From: Pygmaiobacter massiliensis
GTDB taxonomy: Bacteria > Bacillota > Clostridia > Oscillospirales > Ruminococcaceae
Assembly: GCF_900199435.1 (NCBI RefSeq)
Contig: NZ_OAML01000003.1
Coordinates: forward strand, 885,166-949,165
DNA: 64,000 nt
Reading direction: 5' to 3'
The notes beneath the pieces are model-generated. The model was not told the DNA's origin and made no database searches. It saw only the letters and a list, made by a program, of their open reading frames with translations. Below are positions 8,278-17,036 of the stretch, one piece after another. The translations under genes were made by a program, and so were the position numbers. Numbering within the stretch: position 1 is the stretch's first letter; each line of letters begins with the position of its first letter.

Positions 8278-9774
8278 TTAGCCCAGTTTTTCGGTCAGAA
8301 CAGCAGAGAAATCATCGCCGCCGGCCTGGTTCCATTTCTGTACAAACTCATCAAATGCCGAAATCGGTTTGACGCCGCGGATGATATCTGCTGCGTACTC
8401 GTTGTAGTAGTTGGTCATAGCATCCCACTGCGGTGCCATGTCTTCGGGAATCAGAATGTTGGTATCCTGCACCATGTATTTTGCAGCAGCGTCCAGAGAA
8501 GCGGTTGCGGGCGCGCTGAAAACAGGCTCAGCAAGAGACGGGTCCTTCGGCTCGAAGGTATTCATGGTATCCCAGAAACGAGCCCACCACTCGGGGAATT
8601 TTTCGGTAAAGACAATCTTGTTGTCGGTGACATTGTAGTGAACGCCTTCGATGCCGACTTTGTCGAGCACACGGCCTTCGGGGCTTGCCATAAACTCAAG
8701 TACAGCAAAAGCTGCATCTTTGTTCTGAGAATCTGCGTTCAGTGCAAAGCCGCGAGATTCTTTGGTAACGTCTACCGAGGTGTAAGCTTGAGAAACGCCT
8801 TTTGCCGGGGGCAGCACGTCGAGGAATGCCGCGTCGCCATTGACAGAAGTCATCTTGTTGTTGTAAATCTGGATAACAGCGCCTGCGGTGCCGGAGAGTA
8901 CGCCAACTTTGCCGTCATAGAATTTCTGCTCCATCACGTCCCAGGTGTTGGTTAAAAACTCGGGATCCAGCAGGCCGTCTGCGTACAGTTTTGCATAGAA
9001 TTCAAGTTTTGCTTTTTCAGCCTGGCTGGCTTTACTGAAGACCCATTTGCCGTCTTCTTTTACGACCGAGGCAGTAATGCCGAATGCATGGTTGAAGATG
9101 CTGTCAAGGCGAGCCGTAGAGCCGTCAGCAGTGATGCCGTACTCTGCAAGGCCTTTGTCCTTCATCTCTTTGAAGAAAGCGTAGTAGTTGTCGGGGGTGG
9201 GGTCTGCAACCAGAGCTTTGTAGCTGTCGAGCTGCTGTGCCCAATCATCGCGGATAACCGGGGTGTATGTACGAGGAGGAGCGAGCCACAGCAGGTACGG
9301 ATAGTTTGCCATTTTGGTTGCGTTGGCTTCATCCATCAATGCTTTTACATAGGTGGATTTTTCAATGTAGGGAGTCAAATCTTCGAGCAGGCCTTGCTGC
9401 GAAACAGCGAGATCGCCGCCCTGGAAGTAAACAAGATCTGCATCAATCTCACCGTTCATCATAGCAAGGGGAACCGCAGTGGAATAGCTGCTTGCAGGCG
9501 GCTCTTCAAATACTACATTTACGTACTGGCCATTTTCAGCCATTTTTTCATTGATGTTTTTGGCGAGCAGCTTGACATCCTCCTCATCGGGGAAAACGTC
9601 TTTGATCATGATTTTTACATCGACGGGGGCATCGGCACTGCCAATTGTGCCGGCTTCGCTGGAAGCGCCGCTCTGGGGTGCCGAGGCAGATGTGCTTTGG
9701 GAAGAACCGCCGCACCCTACCAAAGAGGTGGTGAGCAGAGCAAGTGCCAAAGCAAGTGAAACAAACTTTCTCAT
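8278..9774 (-). CDS. Extracellular solute-binding lipoprotein, LplA/CUT1 type
   Basis: Captures the substrate of the ABC importer outside the membrane. The N-terminus is a lipoprotein signal (MRKFVSLALALALLTTSLVGC, Cys about 21) followed by a Ser/Ala-rich linker. The mature part has long-chain CUT1 binding-protein features such as YFQGGDLAVSQQGLLEDLTPYIEKS, and its 498 residues match the large LplA-like binders of oligosaccharides or complex glycosides. The ATG at 9774 has GGAGG 5 bases upstream. It lies between the permeases and the ADP-ribosylglycohydrolase. The substrate cannot be read from sequence. Confidence 0.88.
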   Translation of the reverse strand: MRKFVSLALALALLTTSLVGCGGSSQSTSASAPQSGASSEAGTIGSADAPVDVKIMIKDVFPDEEDVKLLAKNINEKMAENGQYVNVVFEEPPASSYSTAVPLAMMNGEIDADLVYFQGGDLAVSQQGLLEDLTPYIEKSTYVKALMDEANATKMANYPYLLWLAPPRTYTPVIRDDWAQQLDSYKALVADPTPDNYYAFFKEMKDKGLAEYGITADGSTARLDSIFNHAFGITASVVKEDGKWVFSKASQAEKAKLEFYAKLYADGLLDPEFLTNTWDVMEQKFYDGKVGVLSGTAGAVIQIYNNKMTSVNGDAAFLDVLPPAKGVSQAYTSVDVTKESRGFALNADSQNKDAAFAVLEFMASPEGRVLDKVGIEGVHYNVTDNKIVFTEKFPEWWARFWDTMNTFEPKDPSLAEPVFSAPATASLDAAAKYMVQDTNILIPEDMAPQWDAMTNYYNEYAADIIRGVKPISAFDEFVQKWNQAGGDDFSAVLTEKLG

Positions 9775-9817
9775 AATAACCTCCAATTTTATTTTTGTGT
9801 CCGGGGAAAATGAACGC

Positions 9818-10702
9818 TTATTCTTTTACGCCGCCTTCCATCACGCCTTTGGTATAGTATTTTAAGACAAGCGGGTAAATCATAAGAATGGGGATGATTG
9901 CCACGATAATCGTGGCGTATTGCAGAGCCGTAAAATCAAGCTGTGCAAGCTCATTGTAATTAAGCAGGTTCTGGGTGCCAATCAAGGTGGTGACGTCGCC
10001 ATCTACGATGAATTTTCTTAAAATGACCTGCAAGGGTACTTTTTTAATGGAGGAGATGTAAATACCTGCGCGGAAGTATTCGTTCCACCGCAGCACGCCG
10101 TAAAACATCGTCAAGGTGGCGATACCCGCTTTGGAAAGCGGCGCGATAACGGAAAACAATGTGCGCAAATGCCCTGCACCGTCGATGCGTGCGGCCTCGC
10201 AAAGAGACGGAGGAACCGCTTCAAAGTACCGCATCATGATAATCAGATAGTAAACGTTGACCGACATCGAAAGGATAACAGACCATTGGCTGTTCATCAG
10301 CCCCAGCGCTTTGACTACCATGTATTCCGGCACAATGCCCGGGTCAAACAGCATCATTACGATGAAAAATATCATTAAAATCTTTTTGCCGACAAGGTTG
10401 GGGCGGGTGAGTACATATGCTGCGGTTATAGTTAGGAAAATATTGATGATGGTGCCCACCAGCGTGATGAAAATGGAGTTGAAGATGGAGGGAACCAGAT
10501 TTTTGTTGCTGAACAGCACCTCGTAGTTGATAAGGGTAAAGCCTTTCGGAATAATCGAAAGACCGCTCATCGAAGGAGAGAGCGCAGGATCGGAAAGCGA
10601 ACGCGCCAAAATGTGCAGCAGAGGAATAATCATTGTAAGCGTGAGGAGCATCATAAATGCCATCAAGACAATCTGCAAAATACTGAATTTTTTCTTTTTC
10701 AT
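9818..10702 (-). CDS. ABC sugar transporter permease, LplC/YtcP (MalG) type
   Basis: One of two membrane subunits of the CUT1 importer. It has about six hydrophobic segments and the EAA loop LCEAARIDGAGHLRTLFSVIAPLSKAGI that contacts the ATPase. The C-terminus MEGGVKE matches LplC-like proteins (KGVMIGSLKG type). Length is 294 residues from the ATG at 10702, chosen because AAGGAG is well placed before it; a GTG three codons earlier is too close. It starts 2 bases after the LplB-like gene ends. No ATP-binding subunit is encoded here, so a shared MsmK/UgpC-type ATPase from elsewhere is expected. Confidence 0.9.
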   Translation of the reverse strand: MKKKKFSILQIVLMAFMMLLTLTMIIPLLHILARSLSDPALSPSMSGLSIIPKGFTLINYEVLFSNKNLVPSIFNSIFITLVGTIINIFLTITAAYVLTRPNLVGKKILMIFFIVMMLFDPGIVPEYMVVKALGLMNSQWSVILSMSVNVYYLIIMMRYFEAVPPSLCEAARIDGAGHLRTLFSVIAPLSKAGIATLTMFYGVLRWNEYFRAGIYISSIKKVPLQVILRKFIVDGDVTTLIGTQNLLNYNELAQLDFTALQYATIIVAIIPILMIYPLVLKYYTKGVMEGGVKE

Positions 10703-10704
10703 GC

Positions 10705-11631
10705 TTACCACACTCCTTCGCCGGTGAGCTTTTTAGAGGTGATATGGGTTAGGTAAACCAGTATCACGCCGACGACGCCTTTGATGAGAGAAACAGCTGT
10801 TGCAATAGAATACTGTGCATTTTCGATACCAACACGGTAGATATATGTATCCAGAATATCGATGACACTGTTGACTGCAGGATTAGTAAAGTTAAACACC
10901 TGGTCAAAACCGGCCGACATAAAGAAGCCGAGATTGAGGATGAACACGGTGGTCATCGGGATAATAAGTGCGGGGAATATGATGTGCTTGATAATATCCC
11001 AGCGGTTTGCGCCATCCATCAGTGCTGCCTCGTACAAATCGGGGCTGATGCCGATGATGGCGGTGTAGAAGATGATCGAGTCCCAACCTAGGCTGCGCCA
11101 ACCTTCGGAAAAGAACAAAACCCAGCGAATTGCACCTTTGCTGGTCATCAGGTCTACGGGTCCTGCGCCGAACCAGGCGAGAATTTCGTTCAATGCTCCG
11201 TTGGAAGGGGCGAGAAACGACATCCAAATACCGGCGATAACGACCCAAGAAAGAAAGTGCGGGAGGTAAGAGACGACCTGCACATACTTACGAAACTTGT
11301 TATGCCGCAGCTCGTTGAGCATAATTGCGAAAACCACAAAAAGAGGGAACAGCAAAACATATTTCATAAAGCTGATAATTAAAGTGTTTTTTAAGATGTC
11401 TGCAAAAGCAGGCGATTTAAAAATCATCTTAAAATATTTCAGCCCGGCAAAGGTCCAGTCGCCCTTGGCTTTATAGTTGTAAACAGCAAGCCGCATGTTT
11501 ATCATGGGCCATACGCGGAAAATGCAAAAATAGATAAGCGTAGGTGCCAGTAGGAGATAAAGCGTTCTGTCCTGCCACATCCGGTGCAAGGTGCGGCGAG
11601 GATTTCGCTTGTGTTCTTTGTTTTTAAGCAT
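10705..11631 (-). CDS. ABC sugar transporter permease, LplB (MalF) type
   Basis: First gene of the leftward operon. The 308-residue protein begins with a basic cytoplasmic segment and then DRTLYLLLAPTLIYFCIFRVWPM, typical of LplB-family permeases, with six hydrophobic segments and the EAA loop YEAALMDGANRWDIIKHIIFPAL. GGAGG lies 5 bases before the ATG. A near-consensus promoter and a 14-bp operator lie just upstream (11648-11701). The pairing with LplC- and LplA-like partners supports import of a bulky glycoside. Confidence 0.9.
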   Translation of the reverse strand: MLKNKEHKRNPRRTLHRMWQDRTLYLLLAPTLIYFCIFRVWPMINMRLAVYNYKAKGDWTFAGLKYFKMIFKSPAFADILKNTLIISFMKYVLLFPLFVVFAIMLNELRHNKFRKYVQVVSYLPHFLSWVVIAGIWMSFLAPSNGALNEILAWFGAGPVDLMTSKGAIRWVLFFSEGWRSLGWDSIIFYTAIIGISPDLYEAALMDGANRWDIIKHIIFPALIIPMTTVFILNLGFFMSAGFDQVFNFTNPAVNSVIDILDTYIYRVGIENAQYSIATAVSLIKGVVGVILVYLTHITSKKLTGEGVW

Positions 11632-11647
11632 AGTGGCCTCCGTTTTA

Positions 11648-11661
11648 AGTAACCGGTTTCT
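11648..11661. promoter_or_regulatory. LacI-family operator, copy 1
   Basis: AGTAACCGGTTTCT is the exact reverse complement of the 14-bp site at 13127-13140. It has the AACCGGTT palindromic core expected of LacI/GalR sites. It lies 11 bases downstream of the -10 box of the lplB-like promoter, so a bound repressor would block transcript initiation or escape. Confidence 0.85.
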
Positions 11662-11672
11662 CTGTTAAACTC

Positions 11673-11701
11673 ATTATAAAGACTTTCTAAAGCTATTTCA
11701 A
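11673..11701 (-). promoter_or_regulatory. Promoter of the LplB-like operon
   Basis: On the minus strand TTGAAA (11696-11701) and TATAAT (11673-11678) are separated by exactly 17 bp. The transcript would start about 35 bases before the lplB-like ATG, inside or next to the operator at 11648-11661. Confidence 0.8.
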
Positions 11702-11830
11702 TGGTGCTTTTGTACATATTTGAGCAGTATTTTTCTATATTTAAGAAGAAAATTTCGCACGATTCTTGTAAAAGAAAGAAAAAATGCGAAATATTTAAGA
11801 AAGCGTTTTCTTAGAACGTCTTCAAAAAGA

Positions 11831-11853
11831 AAAAGTCCGCCCAAAGGCGGACT
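11831..11853 (-). terminator. Terminator of the LacI regulator gene
   Basis: AGTCCGCC (11834-11841) and GGCGGACT (11846-11853) form a compact stem; on the minus strand it is followed by TTTTTCTTTTT. It lies 20 bases after the regulator stop codon. Confidence 0.85.
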
Positions 11854-11872
11854 CTAAATTATGCAAGAAGGT

Positions 11873-12916
11873 CTATCTTCCGTATTCTTCATCATATTCG
11901 CGAGGTTTTGTTGTTTCGCGCAAAACCAGCTGCGGTTCAATTACGGTATGGGGAAACTTAACTTCTTCGCCCTCAATTACTTTAACAAGCTGCTTTGCTA
12001 TGTGCTGCGCCATATCGTAGTGAGGTTTGGAAATGGTGGAAAGCGGGGGATTGAACACACTCGAAAGCTCAATATTATCAAAGCCGACCACTTCAATATC
12101 CTCTGGCACGCGGATGCCCTGCTTGAGCAGCTGCGACACAACGCCAATTGCAATCAGGTCGCTGCCTGTCATAATAGCGTCAAACTCCACGTGTTTATCC
12201 AGCAGCTCCATAACGGCTTTTTTGCCGTAGTCAATGCTGTATTCGCCGCTGATAATCAGCTCTGGAAATACTGGCAGTCCGGCTGCGGTATGTGCTTGAT
12301 GATATCCTTCCAAACGCTGACGAGAACCTGAGATATCCGGGTTGCCCTCAATGTACACAATGCGGCGGTTGCCCCCGCGGATTAAATAAGAAGCTGATTT
12401 ATAAGCGCCTTTCACGTTATCGCCAGAAATGCTTGCATCGCTTAGGGAGCTGTCGAAGGTGCGGCCAAGTAAAACCAGCGGCACCCGATATTGACGAAAC
12501 TGTGAAAGAAACTCATGGTTAGAGATGCCCGAGCAGAGAATGATGCCATCCACCCGTTTATCAATTAAAGAAAGCAGGTGGCGCGCTTCACGCTCTGGCT
12601 GGTAATCTGAGTTGCAGACAATGACAGCATAATCCTTGGTGTCCATGTAATCGGTGATGCCTTTGATGATTTTGGGATAAAAGAAGTTAGAAACATCCGG
12701 GATGATAACACCGATGGTATTGGAACGGGAAGTCGCGACACTGCGCGCGAGTGCATTGGGGCGATAGCCCATCTCCTGTATGGTGGCCAGCACTTTTTGG
12801 CGCGTTTCTTCGCCTACACCATTGGGGTTGTTGTTGATAACACGCGAAACAGTAGACTTAGATACGTTGCAGATCTGTGCGATTTCAGCGATGCTGTATT
12901 TACGGTTTGGTAGCAC
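11873..12916 (-). CDS. LacI/GalR-family repressor of the ADP-ribosylglycohydrolase regulon
   Basis: The N-terminal DNA-binding domain is canonical: SIAEIAQICNVSKSTVSRVINN with hinge helix YRPNALARSVATSRS. A type-1 periplasmic-binding-protein-like effector domain follows, with NTIGVIIPDVSN, DGIILCSG and EVVGFDNIELSS. The length is 347 residues with a GTG start preceded by AAGGAG. It lies between the two arms of the regulon and faces away from arm two. Identical 14-bp operators stand at the start of both arms, so it most likely represses both and is released by a sugar or riboside. The effector is unknown. Confidence 0.92.
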   Translation of the reverse strand: MLPNRKYSIAEIAQICNVSKSTVSRVINNNPNGVGEETRQKVLATIQEMGYRPNALARSVATSRSNTIGVIIPDVSNFFYPKIIKGITDYMDTKDYAVIVCNSDYQPEREARHLLSLIDKRVDGIILCSGISNHEFLSQFRQYRVPLVLLGRTFDSSLSDASISGDNVKGAYKSASYLIRGGNRRIVYIEGNPDISGSRQRLEGYHQAHTAAGLPVFPELIISGEYSIDYGKKAVMELLDKHVEFDAIMTGSDLIAIGVVSQLLKQGIRVPEDIEVVGFDNIELSSVFNPPLSTISKPHYDMAQHIAKQLVKVIEGEEVKFPHTVIEPQLVLRETTKPREYDEEYGR

Positions 12917-13035
12917 AAAGTCATCTCCTTATCCTCTGACCGGCAGTGCCCCGCACTTAAGGCAAAGGGCAAATATTTTGCTGAAAACTTATTTTGCATC
13001 TATCCAAAAGGCATTTTTCTTTTGTTTATCATAAC

Positions 13036-13063
13036 ATTATAAGTAAAATAATGGCAAGTACAA
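13036..13063 (-). promoter_or_regulatory. Putative promoter of the LacI gene
   Basis: On the minus strand TTGTAC (13058-13063) and TATAAT (13036-13041) with a 16-bp spacer, about 120 bases ahead of the GTG start. No copy of the 14-bp operator overlaps it, so autoregulation is not obvious. Confidence 0.45.
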
Positions 13064-13090
13064 ACGGATGCTTGCGAAAGTACAAAAGAC

Positions 13091-13119
13091 TTGCAAAGCC
13101 CAAAAGTGTGTACTATAAT
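13091..13119 (+). promoter_or_regulatory. Promoter of the second arm (ADP-ribosylglycohydrolase-ribokinase-transaldolase)
   Basis: TTGCAA (13091-13096) and TATAAT (13114-13119) with a 17-bp spacer. The start point would fall at about 13126, at the left edge of the operator 13127-13140, the same geometry as in the divergent arm. Confidence 0.8.
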
Positions 13120-13126
13120 GCAGTTA

Positions 13127-13140
13127 AGAAACCGGTTACT
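13127..13140. promoter_or_regulatory. LacI-family operator, copy 2
   Basis: AGAAACCGGTTACT, the exact reverse complement of 11648-11661, placed 7 bases after the -10 box. Two identical sites at matching places in front of two transcription units flanking a LacI gene define a small regulon. Confidence 0.85.
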
Positions 13141-13173
13141 CAAATTATATCGTGTGATTGAAAGGACGTCAAT

Positions 13174-15276
13174 ATGATAAACTGTTATTTAGAAAAAGTT
13201 TATGCCGGGTTCCTTGGCATGAACATTGGCATCCGCCTCGGGGCACCTGTAGAACCTACCATCTGGACCTATGAGCGGATTCAGTCTACCTATGGCGATA
13301 TTACCGATTATGTAAAAGAGTATAAAAACTTTGCTGCAGATGACGATGCAAACGGCCCTGTATTTTTTCTGCGGGCGCTTTATGATGATGCAAAAGACCG
13401 CGAGTTGACCTCGCAGGACGTGGCCCGTGCATGGCTGAACTACGCCCGCGAAGGTGTGGGCATGTTTTGGTGGGGCGGCTATGGCACCAGCACCGAGCAT
13501 ACTGCGTACTTAAACCTCAAAAACAACATTCCTGCGCCGCTGTCCGGCTCGATTGAGCAAAACGGTGAGATTTTAGCAGAGCAGATTGGCGGCCAGATTT
13601 TTATTGATACCTGGGGCCTCGTAAATCCCGCAAATCCTAAAAAAGCTGCGGATTATGGCGCAGCAGCCGCCAGCGTGTCGCATGACGGCAACGGCGTTTG
13701 GGGCGCACGGTTTATCTGTGCTGCCATTGCCAAAGCCTTTGAAACGAGCGATGTGCAGGAATTACTGGATGCAGGCATCGCAGAAATTCCCGAAGACTGC
13801 ACCTACCGCCATGTCGTAGATGCAGTGCGTGCTTTCCACACAGCACATCCGGAAAACTGGCGCGATTGCCATGCCATGCTAATGCGCGACTGGGGCTATG
13901 ATAAATACCAGGGCGTTTGCCACATTATCCCCAATGCAGGCGTTTGCATTATGGCACTGCTGTACGGCGAGGGCCGTTTTGACCGCACCGTAGAAATTGC
14001 CACAATGGCCGGCTGGGACACCGACTGCAATGCAGGCAACGTGGGCACTATTATGGGCGTCGCTTGCGGCATCGAGGGCTTGCCTGCCCATTACCGGGCT
14101 CCCATCAACGATAGTATCGTTTGTTCGGGCATTTCCGGCTACTTAAATATTCTCGATATTCCCACCTACGCGAAAGAAGTTGCACTGCTGGGTTACCGGC
14201 TGGCGAATGAAGCAGCACCGCAGAAGTTGCAGCAGAGCTGCCGCCTGGGCGAGGTTTTCTTTGACTTTGAAATTCCCGGCAGCACCCACAATATTCGCGT
14301 TTCGGACCCGTTCCTCTGCACGGCATCGCACAGCACAGAGCAGGCGTATGAGGGCAGTGGCTCGCTGAAAATTTTGATGGACCGACTGGTGCGCGGCAAT
14401 CAATGCAAAATTTACTATAAACCGTTCTACACCCGCGATGAATTTTCTGACGAGCGTTACAGCCCGGTGTTCAGCCCCACGGTGTATCCGGGACAGACCG
14501 TTTCGATGAAACTTTATCTTGACCAGTGGAATGGCAACGAAACCCCGGGCGTAGCACCTTATATCCGTACCGCAGGGGATAAAAAGGACCATCTGCAAGG
14601 TTTTATTAAACTGAAACAGCATGAGTGGATTGACGTGACGTTTACAGTTCCTGATACACAGGGCGACGGGGTAGACGAAGTTGGCGTTGTGCTGGAGGGC
14701 TATGCGCCGGCCAGCTTTAAAACCTTAGGCCTTGTATACCTTGACAATTTCACCGTCAGCGGAAAATCTGCTTACTCGATTGCAATTCAAAAACAAAAAC
14801 GCAATTTTGCGGCAATCACGCCATTCTCGATGGACCACGGCGCATGGGATTTGTATGGCGGAACGCTAAACCTGATGCGTAACGAGCCTTCTTTTGCTTA
14901 TACAGGCAACTACTACGCCGAAAACTATGTTTTTGAAGCACCTGTCACACCGCGCCATGGAGAGAGCCATCTGCTGGTTTGCCGTGCGCAGGGCGCACAG
15001 CGTTGCTACGCCGCAGGATTTGATGAAAAGGGCAAAGCCGTGCTGCTGAAAAATGACTTTGGCTTCAGCACCCTTGCCTCGTGCGATTTTGACTGGAAAG
15101 AAAACCAGACTTATCGGATGGAACTGCGCTGCGAGCAGGATGAGATTACCCTTTTGGTAGACGGCAAAGTTCTGCTTAGCGCAAAAGATGAAGCATATGG
15201 CTACGGCATGTTTGGGTGTGGCTCCTGCCGCATGGGCCGTACTTCCTTTGGAGACTTTACCTATCGCGAACTGTAA
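13174..15276 (+). CDS. Two-domain ADP-ribosylglycohydrolase-family glycosidase
   Basis: Residues 1 to about 340 are an ADP-ribosylglycohydrolase fold: GFLGMNIGIRLGAP near the start, a metal block written ADDDAN (55-60) instead of TDDT, and GWDTDCNAGN at 280-289. About 350 further residues follow, with beta-rich sequence resembling jelly-roll and LamG/concanavalin-like glycan-binding modules (FYLDNFTV-type and EITLLVDGKVLLSAKDE strands). The total is 700 residues, about twice the usual family length. There is no signal peptide. It opens an operon with a ribokinase-like kinase and a transaldolase, so cleavage of a ribose-containing glycoside is the natural inference. The changed metal block may mean a different substrate from the 7220-8218 protein. 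Confidence 0.85.
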   Translation: MINCYLEKVYAGFLGMNIGIRLGAPVEPTIWTYERIQSTYGDITDYVKEYKNFAADDDANGPVFFLRALYDDAKDRELTSQDVARAWLNYAREGVGMFWWGGYGTSTEHTAYLNLKNNIPAPLSGSIEQNGEILAEQIGGQIFIDTWGLVNPANPKKAADYGAAAASVSHDGNGVWGARFICAAIAKAFETSDVQELLDAGIAEIPEDCTYRHVVDAVRAFHTAHPENWRDCHAMLMRDWGYDKYQGVCHIIPNAGVCIMALLYGEGRFDRTVEIATMAGWDTDCNAGNVGTIMGVACGIEGLPAHYRAPINDSIVCSGISGYLNILDIPTYAKEVALLGYRLANEAAPQKLQQSCRLGEVFFDFEIPGSTHNIRVSDPFLCTASHSTEQAYEGSGSLKILMDRLVRGNQCKIYYKPFYTRDEFSDERYSPVFSPTVYPGQTVSMKLYLDQWNGNETPGVAPYIRTAGDKKDHLQGFIKLKQHEWIDVTFTVPDTQGDGVDEVGVVLEGYAPASFKTLGLVYLDNFTVSGKSAYSIAIQKQKRNFAAITPFSMDHGAWDLYGGTLNLMRNEPSFAYTGNYYAENYVFEAPVTPRHGESHLLVCRAQGAQRCYAAGFDEKGKAVLLKNDFGFSTLASCDFDWKENQTYRMELRCEQDEITLLVDGKVLLSAKDEAYGYGMFGCGSCRMGRTSFGDFTYREL

Positions 15277-15285
15277 GGAGGAAGC

Positions 15286-16188
15286 ATGAAAATTTTAAGC
15301 TTTGGGTCGCTTAATATCGACAAAGTGTATACGGTGTCACATTTTATACGCCCCGGAGAGACTATGGCGGCTGTAACCCTCGAAGAGTTTTGCGGTGGCA
15401 AGGGACTCAACCAGTCTATTGCGCTTGCAAAGGCCGGTGCCGAAGTTTGGCACGCAGGCTGTGTGGGGGAACAAGATGGTGGTATGCTGATTGAGGCGTT
15501 GCGCGCCGCGCATGTGGATGTTTCGTTGGTGCAGCGGCTGCCTTGCCCTACTGGCCATGCCATGATTCAGGTGAATGAAGAAGGCCAAAACTGTATTTTG
15601 CTTTATGGCGGCGCAAACCAATGCATTACACGCGCCCAAATCAATCAAACGCTCGATTGTTTTGACCCCGGTGACTTTTTGATTTTGCAAAATGAGATCA
15701 ATGAGCTGGACTATCTCATTACCAGTGCAAGCCGCCGCGGGTTAAAAATTGTGCTGAACCCTTCGCCGATGACCGAGGCGCTGCGAAAGCTGCCGCTGGA
15801 ACTGGTGGATTATTTTGTACTCAACGAGATAGAGGCAAAGGATATCTGCGGCACCGAGCTGCCGGAAGAGGAATATCCAAACCAGCTGCAAAAAATGTAC
15901 CCGCAGGCTAAAATTGTACTGACGCTGGGCGAAAAAGGCTCCATTTATCAAGACGGAGCGCTTCGGCTGGCGCAACAGGCAGTGAGGGTCGAAGCTGTGG
16001 ATACCACCGCGGCGGGGGATACCTTTACCGGCTACCTGATTGCCGGTATTGCAGCGGGCGCCACCGCAAAGCAGGCCTTGCGCACTGCCACCTGCGCGGC
16101 GGCAATCGCAGTAGGGCGCAAAGGTGCGGCTCCTTCTATTCCTATAAAGCAGGAAGTAGCGGCTTTTGAACAAGAGACTTTTCAATAA
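15286..16188 (+). CDS. Ribokinase-like PfkB-family sugar kinase
   Basis: A 300-residue PfkB kinase. The N-terminal signature is FGSLNIDKVY with GGKGLNQSIALAKAGA (substrate side), and the C-terminal signature DTTAAGDTFTGY holds the catalytic Asp. This pattern is closest to ribokinase. It starts 10 bases after the two-domain glycohydrolase gene with AAGGAGG before ATG. Its product would be ribose-5-phosphate if ribose is the sugar released next door, feeding the transaldolase downstream. It is clearly paralogous to the kinase at 41139-42032, sharing FGSLNID, GGKGLNQS, VWHAG and NCILLYGGANQ blocks. Confidence 0.92.
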   Translation: MKILSFGSLNIDKVYTVSHFIRPGETMAAVTLEEFCGGKGLNQSIALAKAGAEVWHAGCVGEQDGGMLIEALRAAHVDVSLVQRLPCPTGHAMIQVNEEGQNCILLYGGANQCITRAQINQTLDCFDPGDFLILQNEINELDYLITSASRRGLKIVLNPSPMTEALRKLPLELVDYFVLNEIEAKDICGTELPEEEYPNQLQKMYPQAKIVLTLGEKGSIYQDGALRLAQQAVRVEAVDTTAAGDTFTGYLIAGIAAGATAKQALRTATCAAAIAVGRKGAAPSIPIKQEVAAFEQETFQ

Positions 16189-16219
16189 ATGATAGAAAAT
16201 GAAGCGGAGGAACTTCTGG

Positions 16220-16876
16220 ATGAAATTTTTTATTGATACCGCAAATGTGGAAGATATTAAAAAAGCAAATGACATGGGCGTAATCTGCGGTGTTACTACA
16301 AACCCCAGCCTGATTGCAAAAGAAGGCAGAGATTTTAACCAGGTCATCAGCGAGATTGCCTCGATTGTGGACGGCCCGATTTCGGGCGAGGTAAAGGCAA
16401 CCACCGTGGATGCTGCGGACATGATTACCGAAGGCCGCGAAATTGCTAAAATTCATAAGAACATGGTAGTTAAAATCCCCATGACGACCGAAGGGTTGAA
16501 AGCAACCAAAGTGCTTTCCGCAGAGGGCATCCACTGCAATGTGACGTTGATTTTTTCGGCAAACCAGGCGCTGTTGGCAGCGCGGGCAGGTGCAGCTTAT
16601 GTTTCTCCGTTCCTGGGCAGGCTCGACGATATTTCGCAACCGGGTATCGATTTGGTTCGCACCATTTCAGAAATGTTTGATTTGTACGACGATATCAAAA
16701 CCGAGATTATCGCAGCCAGTGTGCGCAGCCCGATTCATGTAACCGAGTGTGCGCTTGCAGGTGCGGACATTGCAACGGTGCCGTATGCCGTGATTGAGCA
16801 GATGACAAAACATCCGCTGACCGATGCAGGCATTGCAAAATTTCAAAAGGATTACCTTGCGGTATTTGGCGCTTAA
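16220..16876 (+). CDS. Transaldolase (short TalC/fructose-6-phosphate aldolase type)
   Basis: A 218-residue class I aldolase. [18 protein letters not shown] and [14 protein letters not shown] are the family start; the Schiff-base lysine lies in MVVKIPMT, followed by [19 protein letters not shown] and SPFLGRLDD. The ATG at 16220 has GGAGG 9 bases upstream, so codons upstream in frame are not used. As last gene of the arm it would pass pentose-phosphate carbon to glycolysis. Short transaldolases and fructose-6-phosphate aldolases cannot be told apart safely by eye; the kinase neighbour favours transaldolase. Confidence 0.92.
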   Translation: MKFFIDTANVEDIKKANDMGVICGVTTNPSLIAKEGRDFNQVISEIASIVDGPISGEVKATTVDAADMITEGREIAKIHKNMVVKIPMTTEGLKATKVLSAEGIHCNVTLIFSANQALLAARAGAAYVSPFLGRLDDISQPGIDLVRTISEMFDLYDDIKTEIIAASVRSPIHVTECALAGADIATVPYAVIEQMTKHPLTDAGIAKFQKDYLAVFGA

Positions 16877-16957
16877 GGGCGTGATTGACACATTACTCGC
16901 AAAATGATTTAGTACTGTGCCGCTTGCGGTGCATCCGGGTGTGATTTTGGATAAAAT

Positions 16958-16995
16958 AAAAACTGCTGAGGAAGCCAAGCTCCTCAGCAGTTTTT
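16958..16995. terminator. Bidirectional terminator between the transaldolase and CoA-transferase genes
   Basis: AAAAACTGCTGAGGA (16958-16972) and TCCTCAGCAGTTTTT (16981-16995) form a 15-bp perfect stem with T-runs on both strands. It lies between two convergent genes. Confidence 0.9.
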
Positions 16996-17036
16996 GTATG
17001 CAATACAAGTGCGAAAAAATAAGATCTTTTCAGAGA

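Noticed and set aside
8251-9759. Long plus-strand frames (234 and 223 codons) opposite the LplA-like gene
   Set aside because: The lipoprotein signal, ribosome site and operon order fix the coding strand as minus.
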